NCBI RefSeq assembly: GCF_009831235.1
Contig: NZ_WUUL01000003.1
Span: 248,001-312,000, forward strand
DNA from: Shimazuella alba
GTDB lineage: Bacteria; Bacillota; Bacilli; Thermoactinomycetales; Thermoactinomycetaceae
Reading direction: 5' to 3'
Length of the DNA: 64,000 nt
Shown here: one piece after another, positions 17,495 through 25,930 of the stretch
Position numbering within the stretch: the stretch's first letter is position 1
How the letters are laid out: each line of letters opens with the position of its first letter
The notes under the pieces: generated by a model
Databases searched by the model: none
Seen by the model: the letters and a program-made list of their open reading frames with translations, nothing else
Told to the model about the DNA's origin: nothing
Position numbers and translations under genes: made by a program

Positions 17495-19090
17495 ATGAAA
17501 ACCAAATCACTTAGAAAAACAAAACGTACTCAAATATCCACGACTCATAAGGATGTTAATCATCAGGCACTTTATATCAGTACAAAACTTCAAGAAAATA
17601 TTCAGAACATCACTAAATCTCTTGGTCAAAGCCCAGATATTATCGTAAGAGAATGCCGTTTAGGTAGACAAAACCAAATCCAAGCTGCAATCATCTATAC
17701 TACTGGTCTAGCCGATACCAAATTAGTCAATAAATTTATTATAGAACCTTTACTGACCAATCATCAAAACGATTTTTTTGAAATACAATCGAAGCACGAA
17801 GATTCGTTACATGTCATCAAGCAATTATTGCTCCCTGTTGGTGGAATACAGGAAACAATGAACTTTGATACGGTCTTGACCAAAATCTTATCTGGGGATA
17901 CCGTTCTTTTATGTCAAGGTTATGATCGTTGTCTATTGATAGCTTCAAAAGGTTGGAAGCAACGTGGAATTGAAGAACCTACTTCTCAAACTGTAATACG
18001 AGGTCCTAAAGAAGGATTCACCGAAAATATTGCAACTAATATCGCCATGATACGGCGAAAAATTAAAGATTCTAACCTTTGGCTCGAAAGTTTCCAAGTT
18101 GGACGTGTAACAAAAACCAGTGTCTCTATCATGTATGTAAATGGTATCGCAAAGGAAAAAGTAGTGAATGAAGTTCGTGATCGAATCAAGCGTATTGACA
18201 TAGATGGGATATTAGAAAGCGGATATATCGAAGAGTTGATACAGGACAAAACGTTTACACTTTTCCCTACGATTTATAATACCGAAAGGCCAGATGTAAT
18301 TGCAGGAGGGCTTTTAGAAGGGCGAGTCGCTATTTTAGTCGATGGAACACCATTTGTTCTTTTGGTTCCAGCTATTTTTACCCAGTTTTTCCAATCAGCA
18401 GAGGATTACTATCAACGTTCTGATATTTCAACCCTCCTACGTGTGCTTCGTTATTTTTCTTTGATTATATCCATGCTAGGCCCAGCTTTTTATATCGCGA
18501 TTACAACCTTTCATCAAGATATGCTGCCTCCTCAACTTTTGATCAGCTTATCCGCACAACGAGAAGGAATACCTTTTCCCGCTTTCGTTGAAGCATTTTT
18601 GATGGAATTAACTTTTGAACTTTTACGTGAGGCAGGAACCCGTTTGCCAAGAGCGGTAGGACAAACTATTTCTATCGTCGGAGCGTTAGTTATTGGTCAA
18701 GCTGCAATTCAAGCAGGCATTGTATCACCAGCGATGGTTATCGTCGTTTCCATCACGGCGATAGCTAGTTTCACCATTCCTTCTTATAACATGGCGATTG
18801 CCTTTAGAATTTTACGTTTTGCGATGATGACTCTAGCAGCTTCTTTCGGTTTGTTTGGCATTGTAGCCGGTTTCATTTTACATATTCAAAATGTATGTCA
18901 TTTACACTCTTTTGGAGTTCCCTACATGTATCCATTTGGTCCCAACAATACAGAAGATAAAAAAGATACATTGTATCTGCGTGTTCCTTGGTGGAAGATG
19001 ACAAAACGTCCTAAAACAGCGAGTGAAAAAAATGTAATTCGAGAAAATGGTACATCTGTCTCGAAACCAGAGCCTGAAGGAAGTGGTTGA
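17495..19090 (+). CDS. spore germination receptor A subunit (GerA/GerXA family)
   Basis: A-subunit of a Ger(x) nutrient receptor in the spore inner membrane. 531 residues from ATG 17495 (a GTG at 17477 is the alternative; neither has a strong ribosome site). The soluble N-terminal half runs to about residue 290 (DIIVRECRLGRQNQ, SGDTVLLCQGYDRCLLIASK, GPKEGFTENIATNIAMIRRK). The membrane half follows, with the family core PDVIAGGLLEGRVAILVDGT, REGIPFPAFVEAFLMELTFE and LLREAGTRLPRAVGQTISIV. First of four genes in the order A-C-D-B; overlaps gerC. Confidence 0.95.
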   Translation: MKTKSLRKTKRTQISTTHKDVNHQALYISTKLQENIQNITKSLGQSPDIIVRECRLGRQNQIQAAIIYTTGLADTKLVNKFIIEPLLTNHQNDFFEIQSKHEDSLHVIKQLLLPVGGIQETMNFDTVLTKILSGDTVLLCQGYDRCLLIASKGWKQRGIEEPTSQTVIRGPKEGFTENIATNIAMIRRKIKDSNLWLESFQVGRVTKTSVSIMYVNGIAKEKVVNEVRDRIKRIDIDGILESGYIEELIQDKTFTLFPTIYNTERPDVIAGGLLEGRVAILVDGTPFVLLVPAIFTQFFQSAEDYYQRSDISTLLRVLRYFSLIISMLGPAFYIAITTFHQDMLPPQLLISLSAQREGIPFPAFVEAFLMELTFELLREAGTRLPRAVGQTISIVGALVIGQAAIQAGIVSPAMVIVVSITAIASFTIPSYNMAIAFRILRFAMMTLAASFGLFGIVAGFILHIQNVCHLHSFGVPYMYPFGPNNTEDKKDTLYLRVPWWKMTKRPKTASEKNVIRENGTSVSKPEPEGSG

Positions 19091-20300
19091 TACGAAGAGA
19101 TTAATCAAAATACTTATGTTTATCCTTTGTACGATCATTATAGTCGGGTGCTGGAATCGTCGCGAATTAAACGATTTAGCTGTTTCCGTTGCCATGGGAA
19201 TAGATAAACAAGGTGAAAAACAAATCTTGCTATCAGACCAAGTTCTTATCCCAGAAGCGATTTCTGGAAAAGAGGGTGGTACTTCTACTATTGCTCCTGT
19301 CGTTTTATTTCAAACGAGTGGATACGGGATACAAGAGACCGCAAGAAAAATGACGAAACGGAGCACAAGAAAGATATACGTTGGACAACTGCAAATACTG
19401 ATTTTCGGAGAAGAATTCGCCAAAGAGGGTTTGGCTAAAGTGTTAGATCACATCACCAGAGATCATGAATACCGAAGAGATTTTTATGTCGCTGTTGCTC
19501 GTGGATCTAAAGCACAAGATATTCTGAAAGTATTCACTGCTCTGGAAAAAACACCAGCTACAAAACTAAAATCTGCTCTTGATGTTTCATCAAAAGTATG
19601 GGGAGAAACCTCGGCGATTAAAATTGATGATTTAGTATCTGCTATCATCAGTAAAGGAAAGGAAGCAGTAGTAACAGGAATTACGCTCGAAGGAGATCGT
19701 AAGTTCATTAATAAGAAACAAAATGCTGAAAAAATATCCGCTCCTGTGAAACAAATATACTCAAATCTAGCTGTTTTTAAAAAAGATAAACTTGTGGGTT
19801 GGTTAAACGAGCAGGAAAGTATTGGGTACAATTATATCCAAAAAAATATCAAGAGCACTTCTGTCCTGCTATCTTGTCCCAAAGATAATAACAAAAAAAT
19901 AACGGTTGAGCTTCTCAATCTTAAAAATGAGACAAAAGTGGTCATGAAAAACGGGAAGCCTGTAATCCATCTCAACATAAAAACAGAAGGTGTCATCAGT
20001 GATGCACAATGTAGCATGGACTTTACGAAACCATTCTCTATTTCACAAGTCGAACAATTAACCAACAACAAGATTCAAAAATCTATCTTACTGTCGGTTA
20101 ATACCTTACAGCACAAATATAAATCGGATATATTTGGCTTTGGAGAAGAGGTCGAACGCAAGTCCCCTGAGTACTGGGAACATGTAAAAAATAACTGGAA
20201 TGAAGTTTTTTCAGGCATTCCGGTACATGTACAAGTAAAATCAAAAGTTCGACAAATGTATAAAACCTCAAAATCTTTCTTAGAAAGAATGGAGGAGTAG
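19083..20300 (+). CDS. spore germination receptor C subunit lipoprotein (GerC/GerXC family)
   Basis: The C subunit is a lipoprotein on the outer face of the spore inner membrane. The N-terminal hydrophobic stretch ends in a lipobox (IIIVGC), followed by WNRRELNDLAVSVAMGIDK, a hallmark of the family. The mid part (TSGYGIQETARKMTKRSTRK, FGEEFAKEGLAKVLDHITRD) and the C-terminal domain fit GerC. The start is uncertain: GTG 19083 overlaps the gerA stop by 8 bases and gives a proper signal peptide; an ATG at 19047 would add 12 residues lying within the A gene. Confidence 0.93.
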   Translation: MVDTKRLIKILMFILCTIIIVGCWNRRELNDLAVSVAMGIDKQGEKQILLSDQVLIPEAISGKEGGTSTIAPVVLFQTSGYGIQETARKMTKRSTRKIYVGQLQILIFGEEFAKEGLAKVLDHITRDHEYRRDFYVAVARGSKAQDILKVFTALEKTPATKLKSALDVSSKVWGETSAIKIDDLVSAIISKGKEAVVTGITLEGDRKFINKKQNAEKISAPVKQIYSNLAVFKKDKLVGWLNEQESIGYNYIQKNIKSTSVLLSCPKDNNKKITVELLNLKNETKVVMKNGKPVIHLNIKTEGVISDAQCSMDFTKPFSISQVEQLTNNKIQKSILLSVNTLQHKYKSDIFGFGEEVERKSPEYWEHVKNNWNEVFSGIPVHVQVKSKVRQMYKTSKSFLERMEE

Positions 20301-20301
20301 A

Positions 20302-20505
20302 ATGTGGTCAGTCATCATAATTTTAGTAATTAGTATTTTGATAACAGTTTTCGAAGGTCGGACTCTTCTAAAAGAGAAAAAATGGAAAGAACTATGTACT
20401 TTTTCCGTTTTGCTTCTGGCTGGATGTATACTAAACATAGTCGTAAGCATTGGAATCGAAGTCCCAACCCCACTGGAGTGGATTAGGATGATTTATGGAT
20501 TATAG
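20302..20505 (+). CDS. small two-TM Ger operon protein (GerD-subunit-like)
   Basis: 67 residues, two predicted membrane helices (MWSVIIILVISILITVFEG and LCTFSVLLLAGCILNIVVSI) joined by a short basic loop. It starts 2 bases after the gerC stop, with GGAGG inside the gerC tail. Small two-helix proteins of this size occur in several ger operons (for example YfkS in Bacillus subtilis and the D subunits of Bacillus megaterium), where they tune receptor activity. Assignment is by size, topology and position. Confidence 0.7.
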   Translation: MWSVIIILVISILITVFEGRTLLKEKKWKELCTFSVLLLAGCILNIVVSIGIEVPTPLEWIRMIYGL

Positions 20506-20541
20506 GATGAGGGATGAGATAAGAAAAGGAGGGAAGTAACT

Positions 20542-21663
20542 TTGATGGCGAAAAAGGAGAAAATCGAATCAACTCAATTTAGAAAACTGATATCCCTTTA
20601 CATCATTGGTACCTCTATCCTTTTAATTCCATCTATTCTTGCTTCAGAAGCCAAACAAGATGCATGGTTCTCCGCTATCATTGGAATGAGTGCAGGACTT
20701 TTGTTAGTATGGCTCTATCATACATTAGGTAGTTTTTTCCCTGGCAAAACATTGGTGGAATGTAACAAAGAAATCTTTGGAAAGTGGCTAGGTACATTAC
20801 TATCTTTTTTAATGTTTATGTTTTCCCTCATACTGACTACCTTAGTCTTGCGAAATCTTGGTGATTTTCTTACCTCATCCATGTTTCCGGAAACGCCAAT
20901 TTCAGCAATTCATATTGTATATCTATGTATAGTGGCAATTGGAGCTCGCTATGGAATTTCCAACATAGCCCGAACCTCCGACCTCTTTTCTCCATGGATT
21001 TTTTCGCTATTTTTCATATTCGTCTTATTGTTAATCCCAAAATTTGAATGGAAACACATTCAACCAATACTAGCAAAAGGAGTAACCCCTGTCTTACATT
21101 CCTCCATTCCTTATATTGGATTTCCTTTTCTGGAACTAGTTTTATTATTGATGATTTTTCCATGTGTGGAGAATCCTAAAAAAGCAGGAAAAGCATTTTT
21201 TACCGGAACGCTGATTGGTGCATTTGTTTTATTCACCATTACATTGATCAGTATATTCGTTTTAGGTGCGGAAAGTACTGCAAGTAATATATATGCTAGT
21301 TTTGAATTAGCTAAGAAAATTGAGATAGGTGAGTTTATTCAGAGAGTTGAAGTCATTATCGCATTAATTTGGTTTATAACCATCTTTTTTAAGCTAATCA
21401 TCTGTTTTTACATCACTGTGTTTTGTCTTTCACAGACGTTAAATCTTTCCGATTATCGACCACTTACGCTACCAATGGCGATGCTCCTGTTACCTTTATC
21501 CATTATTATATCACCAAATATAAGTTACCTTATATCTTTTGATACCACCGTTTGGCCGTTGTATGCCTTAACATTTGGACTTGTGCTTCCCCTAATACTG
21601 CTAGGAGTGGCATTCATGAAGAAAAAATTTTTTAGTAAAAATCGACCTTCACAAGCCGAATGA
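20542..21663 (+). CDS. spore germination receptor B subunit (GerB/GerXB, APC-type permease family)
   Basis: 373 residues, about ten membrane helices. This family subunit is related to amino acid permeases and is thought to bind the germinant. Start TTG 20542 (AGGAGG nine bases upstream) or ATG 20545. Recognisable parts are LISLYIIGTSILLIPSILAS, the KQDAWFSAIIGMSAGLLL segment and YIGFPFLELVLLLMIFPCVE, typical of Spore_permease proteins. Last gene of the operon; a 63-codon frame overlapping its stop has no family features and is not called. Confidence 0.93.
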   Translation: MMAKKEKIESTQFRKLISLYIIGTSILLIPSILASEAKQDAWFSAIIGMSAGLLLVWLYHTLGSFFPGKTLVECNKEIFGKWLGTLLSFLMFMFSLILTTLVLRNLGDFLTSSMFPETPISAIHIVYLCIVAIGARYGISNIARTSDLFSPWIFSLFFIFVLLLIPKFEWKHIQPILAKGVTPVLHSSIPYIGFPFLELVLLLMIFPCVENPKKAGKAFFTGTLIGAFVLFTITLISIFVLGAESTASNIYASFELAKKIEIGEFIQRVEVIIALIWFITIFFKLIICFYITVFCLSQTLNLSDYRPLTLPMAMLLLPLSIIISPNISYLISFDTTVWPLYALTFGLVLPLILLGVAFMKKKFFSKNRPSQAE

Positions 21664-22015
21664 TTAGGTTGATGAACCCAACAAAATCAGAAAAAAGAAT
21701 CCAGCTCTTCATTTTCCCTCACTGCGAAGTCGTATTAATGAGCCTCGTTATTTGGAATGGGAGAAACTATTATATCGCCATTGTTAAAATATTTAAATTT
21801 TCAAGTATCCATTTATATCATGAAGACAATAAGTTAGGTTTTTTAAAATAAAAACACTAAATAATTGTATTTTTTATACAAATGTAAATAATCACAAATA
21901 AAATTTTCTTGTTTTTTTTATTAATTTAAATATACAATAAGCTCAATCGGAACTATAATGAATGGAAGAAATTCCGATAAGTAATGCTATTAAAATAAGT
22001 GGAGGAATGAATGGT
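21664..22015. other. AT-rich leader of the secreted protein gene
   Basis: No gene supported. The stretch with TTCTTGTTTTTTTTATT and a downstream AATATACAAT-like box resembles the AT-rich leaders of the paralogues at 15121 and 14507, suggesting a shared promoter type. Confidence 0.35.
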
Positions 22016-22402
22016 ATGAGGGTTAAAAAACTTGGTGCTTCTCTACTTTTATCGGCTGTTACACTGCTAATTCCATTATCATCAGCATTTGCTGAAGCTG
22101 GATGGCAATATTATGGTCTTGATACTTTTCATAAAAATTCAGCAGGTAACTATGTTTCAGATGTATATACATCTGATGGTGGCGAGATTAGGATTTGCGC
22201 ATCTACGTATAAAACGATTTCTTACAAAGTATATGAGTATGATCCAGACAATGCAGATGACTATGTAGGCTCATACACATTGTCAAATGGTCAATGTCAC
22301 GACTTTTATGTAGAAGGCTTTAGAGATGGTTCCAATAATGCACCAGAGATATATTTTTCAGTAGGATCTTACAGTCTAGCTGGTGGGAAAATCTGGGATT
22401 GA
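22016..22402 (+). CDS. small secreted protein, paralogue of the 15121 gene
   Basis: 128 residues from ATG 22016 (GGAGG at 22001-22005, ten bases before); ATG 22007 lies too close to that site. Signal peptide MRVKKLGASLLLSAVTLLIP then LSSAFA, cleavage probably after AFA. The mature part shares TSDGGEIRICAST, YEYDPDNADDYVGS and the second Cys (NGQCHDF) with its paralogue. Acidic Asp/Asn motif and one potential disulfide; no known domain. Strong terminator follows. Function unknown. Confidence 0.8.
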   Translation: MRVKKLGASLLLSAVTLLIPLSSAFAEAGWQYYGLDTFHKNSAGNYVSDVYTSDGGEIRICASTYKTISYKVYEYDPDNADDYVGSYTLSNGQCHDFYVEGFRDGSNNAPEIYFSVGSYSLAGGKIWD

Positions 22403-22410
22403 TAAAATTA

Positions 22411-22456
22411 TCAACCAAAAAAGACAGCGCTTTCATCTGCTGTCTTTTTTGGTTGA
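22411..22456 (+). terminator. terminator of the 22016 gene
   Basis: An 18-bp perfect stem, TCAACCAAAAAAGACAGC (22411-22428) with its complement at 22439-22456, loop of 10, T6 inside the right arm. The inner GACAGC/GCTGTC core recurs in the degraded hairpins near 13482 and 14465. Confidence 0.9.
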
Positions 22457-23115
22457 CTTGGAGTAAGCTACCTTTTATTATCCACTAGTTAAATCATATT
22501 CCAATTAGATTTCTTCCTCATACATATGACTACTTCTTCCTGAACCTGTTAATACTCGGGCAAGGAATCTGGTATCGAAAAGGTGGTTGAATTGAGATAC
22601 GAATCTGGGTGAACACCTTGTTATTTGCTTGGGAGGAAGTTAGACAAACTTCGTTCCACTTTCAGTAATTGTGCAAATAGTTGTTGAAGAAAAGATACTG
22701 TCTGCTTGTTCACACGCTGATTCAAAATCTTTTTTGCACCTATGCTAATTACTGTCGCAGCTTCCAAAGCACTGCATAACTAAAGTCAGAAAAGTACTCG
22801 CTAGGTTGCGATTCAATCAAACACATAAGGACCGAATTTTGCCCGCTTCTTCGTTTTATAAATTCGATAGCTCTTTCCTACTGTTCGAAATTCTGTAGGG
22901 GAAAGATATTTTGCAGCATCTAGGAAACAAATGAAGTTTTTCTTTGGCGGATATATTCACAGAAAACACACTCATCCTTTTTTTCGTTCCTAAAGAAAGG
23001 CAGTGTTTTTTCACATTTTGGTTATGTTATCAATTTGATGTGCTATGAGATTTCTCTCCACTTTTATATACTAGAGTAGGGCATTATCGTCCAAGAATAT
23101 CACTTTGCAAACTAA
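22457..23115. other. gene-free stretch
   Basis: About 660 bases without an intact gene. A minus-strand segment near 22770-22860 reads like protein (LIESQPSEYFSDFSYAVLWK), but stops surround it and I cannot assign it. No repeats noticed. Confidence 0.4.
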
Positions 23116-23145
23116 AAAGGTTATCATTTTCGTTAACGAACCTTT
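23116..23145 (-). terminator. terminator of cotJC
   Basis: AAAGGTT (23116-23122) pairs with AACCTTT (23139-23145) with an inner GTTAAC element. The minus strand continues TTTTTAG. Located 30 bases after the cotJC stop. Confidence 0.6.
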
Positions 23146-23175
23146 AAAACACCCACATTAAGGTGATTTATTTAT

Positions 23176-23745
23176 CTAAAAAAACTTCTTCTGTCCCTGA
23201 TACTCCTTCACCAACTCCACTGCCTCACGAAAACGCTGGGCATGCACAATTTCTCTCTCCCGTAAAAACTTGAGTGAATCATTGATATCTGGATCATCAG
23301 ATAGATCAATAATCCACTGGTAGGTAGCCCTCGCCTTTTCTTCTGCTGCGATGTCTTCATATAAATCTGCTATAGGATCGCCTTTGGATTGTATGTATGT
23401 CGCTGTAAATGGATTACCTGCTGCATTATGGTAAAACAAAGATAAATCGTGATCCACATAATGATCCTCTAATCCCGCTGCTTTGATCATTTCTGGTGTA
23501 GCGTCTTTCATAAGTTTATATACCATCGTCGCGATCATTTCCAAATGAGCTAATTCTTCTGTACCAATGTCGGTGAGCAAACCCTTTACTTTATCTGGTA
23601 TGGTATAACGTTGATTTAAATAGCGAAGAGCCGCCGCTAATTCTCCGTCCGCTCCACCATACTGTTCAATCAATAGTTTTGCTAAATGTGGATTGCATTG
23701 ACTTACTTTTACTGGATATTGTAGCTTTTTCTCATAGATCCACAA
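23176..23745 (-). CDS. cotJC: spore coat protein CotJC (manganese catalase family)
   Basis: 189 residues from TTG 23745 (AAGGTGG eight bases upstream), starting MWIYEKKLQYPVKVSQCNP as in the family; a GTG at 23757 sits on the ribosome site. Di-metal ligand motifs of the manganese catalase fold are visible: GELAAALRYLNQRY, GTEELAHLEMIATMVY, DLYEDIAAEEKARATYQ and REREIVHAQRF. It is a coat component, possibly with catalase activity. In Bacillus it is the third gene of cotJABC; here it is about 1.6 kb downstream of cotJB with two foreign-looking genes between. Confidence 0.94.
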   Translation of the reverse strand: MWIYEKKLQYPVKVSQCNPHLAKLLIEQYGGADGELAAALRYLNQRYTIPDKVKGLLTDIGTEELAHLEMIATMVYKLMKDATPEMIKAAGLEDHYVDHDLSLFYHNAAGNPFTATYIQSKGDPIADLYEDIAAEEKARATYQWIIDLSDDPDINDSLKFLREREIVHAQRFREAVELVKEYQGQKKFF

Positions 23746-23760
23746 ATTTAATCCCACCTT

Positions 23761-24098
23761 CTCACTAATCCTTACAGAAATGTATGCAATAAAAATACAT
23801 TTTATGAGATAATCTATCCGTAAGAAAAGGAAACAACCTATTTTGAATTATTGCGACAAGAAAATCATCTCCTTGTTGCACAACATGCTCTGAATAAATT
23901 CTAAAATTGATTTAGACTTGAGAATGAGACAGAGTGCGCCTAAGCTCGAAAAGATCTTTGAAGATTTATCCCCACATCTTTGAAACATGCTAAAGAAAAA
24001 ACTTTCTTTTTCAAACCATTTTTGATCATTGTATTACACCAAAGAAAAACATCAAAAAATGATAAATTTTCAATTTCCATCATCCAAAAGATTTAAAC
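23761..24098. other. gene-free stretch
   Basis: About 340 AT-rich bases upstream of cotJC. No gene or clear promoter seen. A sporulation promoter for cotJC would be expected here now that cotJAB is detached. Confidence 0.35.
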
Positions 24099-24132
24099 AA
24101 ACAAATACCTCCTGTGTAGGAGGTATTTGTTT
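24099..24132. terminator. hairpin terminator
   Basis: A 14-bp stem, AAACAAATACCTCC (24099-24112) with its complement at 24119-24132, 6-base loop, T-rich on both sides. It follows the GC-richer gene at 24225; a second, imperfect hairpin around CCCATGT/ACATGGG (24179-24218) lies closer to that gene. Confidence 0.75.
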
Positions 24133-24224
24133 AACCATACTTTTCATTTATGCTAACAAAAACAGATCATATTCACGCCCCATGTAGTGTATCGATTGAT
24201 ATCCATTCACCACATGGGAATGCG

Positions 24225-24767
24225 TCACGCCATTCTCCACTCCCATTCCTGTCCAGGAAGTAACTGCTCGAGGGCTGGCATCAACTTCTTTTCAGGGTCT
24301 TGTATCGTGCCCTTCAAAACACAATACATCAAGTCTAAACACAGTCTCTTGATGTTCTGACTCAGCTCGCTCTCGAAAAAGCTGTGCAGAAACCTGTGTA
24401 CTTCGTAAGCTTCCTCATCAAAGAATGCTACCAGCTTTTTGAAGTACACCGAATCTTCATCATTAAGATCCATCATGCGCTGCTTAAGCCAGATGGACTC
24501 CATGATATTGAGAAGATCCTGAACCACACTGATCTTAGAAGCATCCAGCACCAACTTACGAATATCGATAGCAGACATCAGACGCTTCATTCCGTCTCGA
24601 TACGCTTCCAAGGCAACCGTGGAAGGAAGATCCTCTGAAAAAAGGATCTCGATGACCTTCTCGAGCATGGAGGAAGGAGCCTGCTCAAGTTGAACCTTGG
24701 TCTCTCCACTTCCTTTGACTTCCTTCGTGCTGATCGAGAGAAAAGGGTTCCTTTTGAGCTCACTCAT
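24225..24767 (-). CDS. hypothetical protein, foreign-looking composition
   Basis: 180 residues, not recognised. It looks all-helical and soluble, acidic, with amphipathic stretches (DIRKLVLDASKISVVQDLLN, SVYFKKLVAFFDEEAYEVHR). GAGGAG lies five bases before ATG 24767. Codon choice favours AAG, GAG, CTC and ATC, unlike the surrounding cotJ genes. It is monocistronic, has its own hairpins downstream, and diverges from the gene at 24966. It interrupts the cotJABC order. A promoter-proximal motif TTGGTTTTATCTATGTAAT (24836-24818, minus) recurs upstream of the pseudogene at 37286-37590. Confidence 0.65.
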   Translation of the reverse strand: MSELKRNPFLSISTKEVKGSGETKVQLEQAPSSMLEKVIEILFSEDLPSTVALEAYRDGMKRLMSAIDIRKLVLDASKISVVQDLLNIMESIWLKQRMMDLNDEDSVYFKKLVAFFDEEAYEVHRFLHSFFESELSQNIKRLCLDLMYCVLKGTIQDPEKKLMPALEQLLPGQEWEWRMA

Positions 24768-24965
24768 GACTGCTCCTCGATAAACGCGACACTTTTTGAG
24801 CTTACATTAATATAGACGATTACATAGATAAAACCAATTGATCGGAATGTATTTTCCTCTCTAAATGAATACATCTGCTATATTCAATCGTCCCCAAATC
24901 TTTTTAAAACAATAAGTGATGTGATATCGTAAAAATGTATATTTCTACTCACAGAAAGAGCTCAT

Positions 24966-25190
24966 ATGAATTCCATAACTGGAAAGTTCTCCATTGTAGA
25001 CATGAATACCGGAAAGAACTATCTCGACATCGACACAATTGAATACGAAGGGTCATTGGCAAATGTCGTGGATTATGGAAATTCTGCACAAGTCCCTAGC
25101 GAAGGATCTATCCTTGATCTTTATCGGAACAAGAACCGTATAGCAACGATCTTCGCTGGTGAAGAAAAGATCTATATTTACCACGAATGA
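24966..25190 (+). CDS. small hypothetical protein, foreign-looking composition
   Basis: 74 residues, not recognised; acidic, probably all-beta (SITGKFSIVDMNTGKNYLDI, IATIFAGEEKIYIYHE). It starts six bases after AGAAAGAGC. It is divergent from the 24225 gene, shares its G+C-richer codon choice and is closed by its own GC-rich terminator. Together they form the insert between cotJB and cotJC. Confidence 0.6.
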   Translation: MNSITGKFSIVDMNTGKNYLDIDTIEYEGSLANVVDYGNSAQVPSEGSILDLYRNKNRIATIFAGEEKIYIYHE

Positions 25191-25197
25191 TCCACTA

Positions 25198-25230
25198 ACC
25201 CGACATGGATGAAACAACACCATGTCGGGT
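25198..25230 (+). terminator. GC-rich terminator of the 24966 gene
   Basis: ACCCGACATGG (25198-25208) pairs with CCATGTCGGGT (25220-25230), 11-base loop. No long U-run follows. Confidence 0.7.
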
Positions 25231-25272
25231 GCCTAACACAAATAACGATTGAATGAAATAAAAAATATACTT

Positions 25273-25319
25273 GATAACAAGAGGACAACCTTTTAAGGAA
25301 GAGTTGTTCTTTTGTTATC
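25273..25319 (-). terminator. terminator of cotJAB
   Basis: GATAACAA (25273-25280) pairs with TTGTTATC (25312-25319), with further imperfect inner pairing between GGACAAC and GTTGTTC. The minus strand then reads TATATTTTTTATTTC. It ends the cotJAB transcript before the inserted genes. Confidence 0.7.
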
Positions 25320-25574
25320 TCATATCTCCCACGGCCAAGGACCTTCGCTCCAACCACAGGGGTAGCGATTAAAGGAGTGTCCAAAATGCATTAATGGACC
25401 ATATTTCTCCTCATATTCAGATAGAATCCCTTCTCTCTCCAATGAACATTGATTATATTGATTGATTGCTTCGTGATCATCGGGATGAGTATCTAAATAG
25501 AGTGTTAACTCCACCAGCACAAAATCAACTTCCTGCAGATTTCTAAGAAGTGCTTTTTGTTTTTCATGACTCAT
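25320..25574 (-). CDS. cotJB: spore coat protein CotJB
   Basis: 84 residues with the family features LLRNLQEVDFVLVELTLYLD, THPDD, and a C-terminus rich in Tyr, Trp and Pro (YPCGWSEGPWPWEI). It is a small coat-assembly protein encoded with cotJA and usually cotJC. Its start overlaps the cotJA end by 11 bases. Confidence 0.92.
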   Translation of the reverse strand: MSHEKQKALLRNLQEVDFVLVELTLYLDTHPDDHEAINQYNQCSLEREGILSEYEEKYGPLMHFGHSFNRYPCGWSEGPWPWEI

Positions 25575-25809
25575 GTTTCTTCCCCCGTTTCTTTGGAGGA
25601 TATGGACTAAAAAAAATAGGCCAGAGCGTTCCTTTCATCAATGCCTCTTGTTTGGAGTATTGCGGTAAATTTGGAGGTTGAAACCCAAGATACTGATTGG
25701 GAGGAACGACATATTGCCTCACAATCGGTGGACATGGGTCATCAGGGCTATGATAGGGATACCATACACGATATTGATCTTTAAAAGGATTATGTTTTTC
25801 CTTCAACAT
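25564..25809 (-). CDS. cotJA: spore coat protein CotJA
   Basis: About 81 residues with the CotJA core YPYHSPDDPCPPI, YLGFQPPNLPQYS and EALMKGTLWP. Start ATG 25809 or TTG 25806, both after AGGAGG; a TTG at 25827 would translate that site. First gene of the cotJAB pair. Confidence 0.92.
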   Translation of the reverse strand: MLKEKHNPFKDQYRVWYPYHSPDDPCPPIVRQYVVPPNQYLGFQPPNLPQYSKQEALMKGTLWPIFFSPYPPKKRGKKHES

Positions 25810-25930
25810 ATCCCCTCCTATAAGCAATTAGTTGTAACATTTTATGTCAATAACAGAAAAAAAGACGCAGTTATGTAATAGAAAAAACGAAAAAACCTCC
25901 CTATGATAACCAAAGGAGGCAAAATAAATT

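Noticed and set aside
21660-21851. 63-codon frame overlapping the gerB stop
   Set aside because: Only the ATGA overlap speaks for it; composition is random-like and no family features or ribosome site are present.
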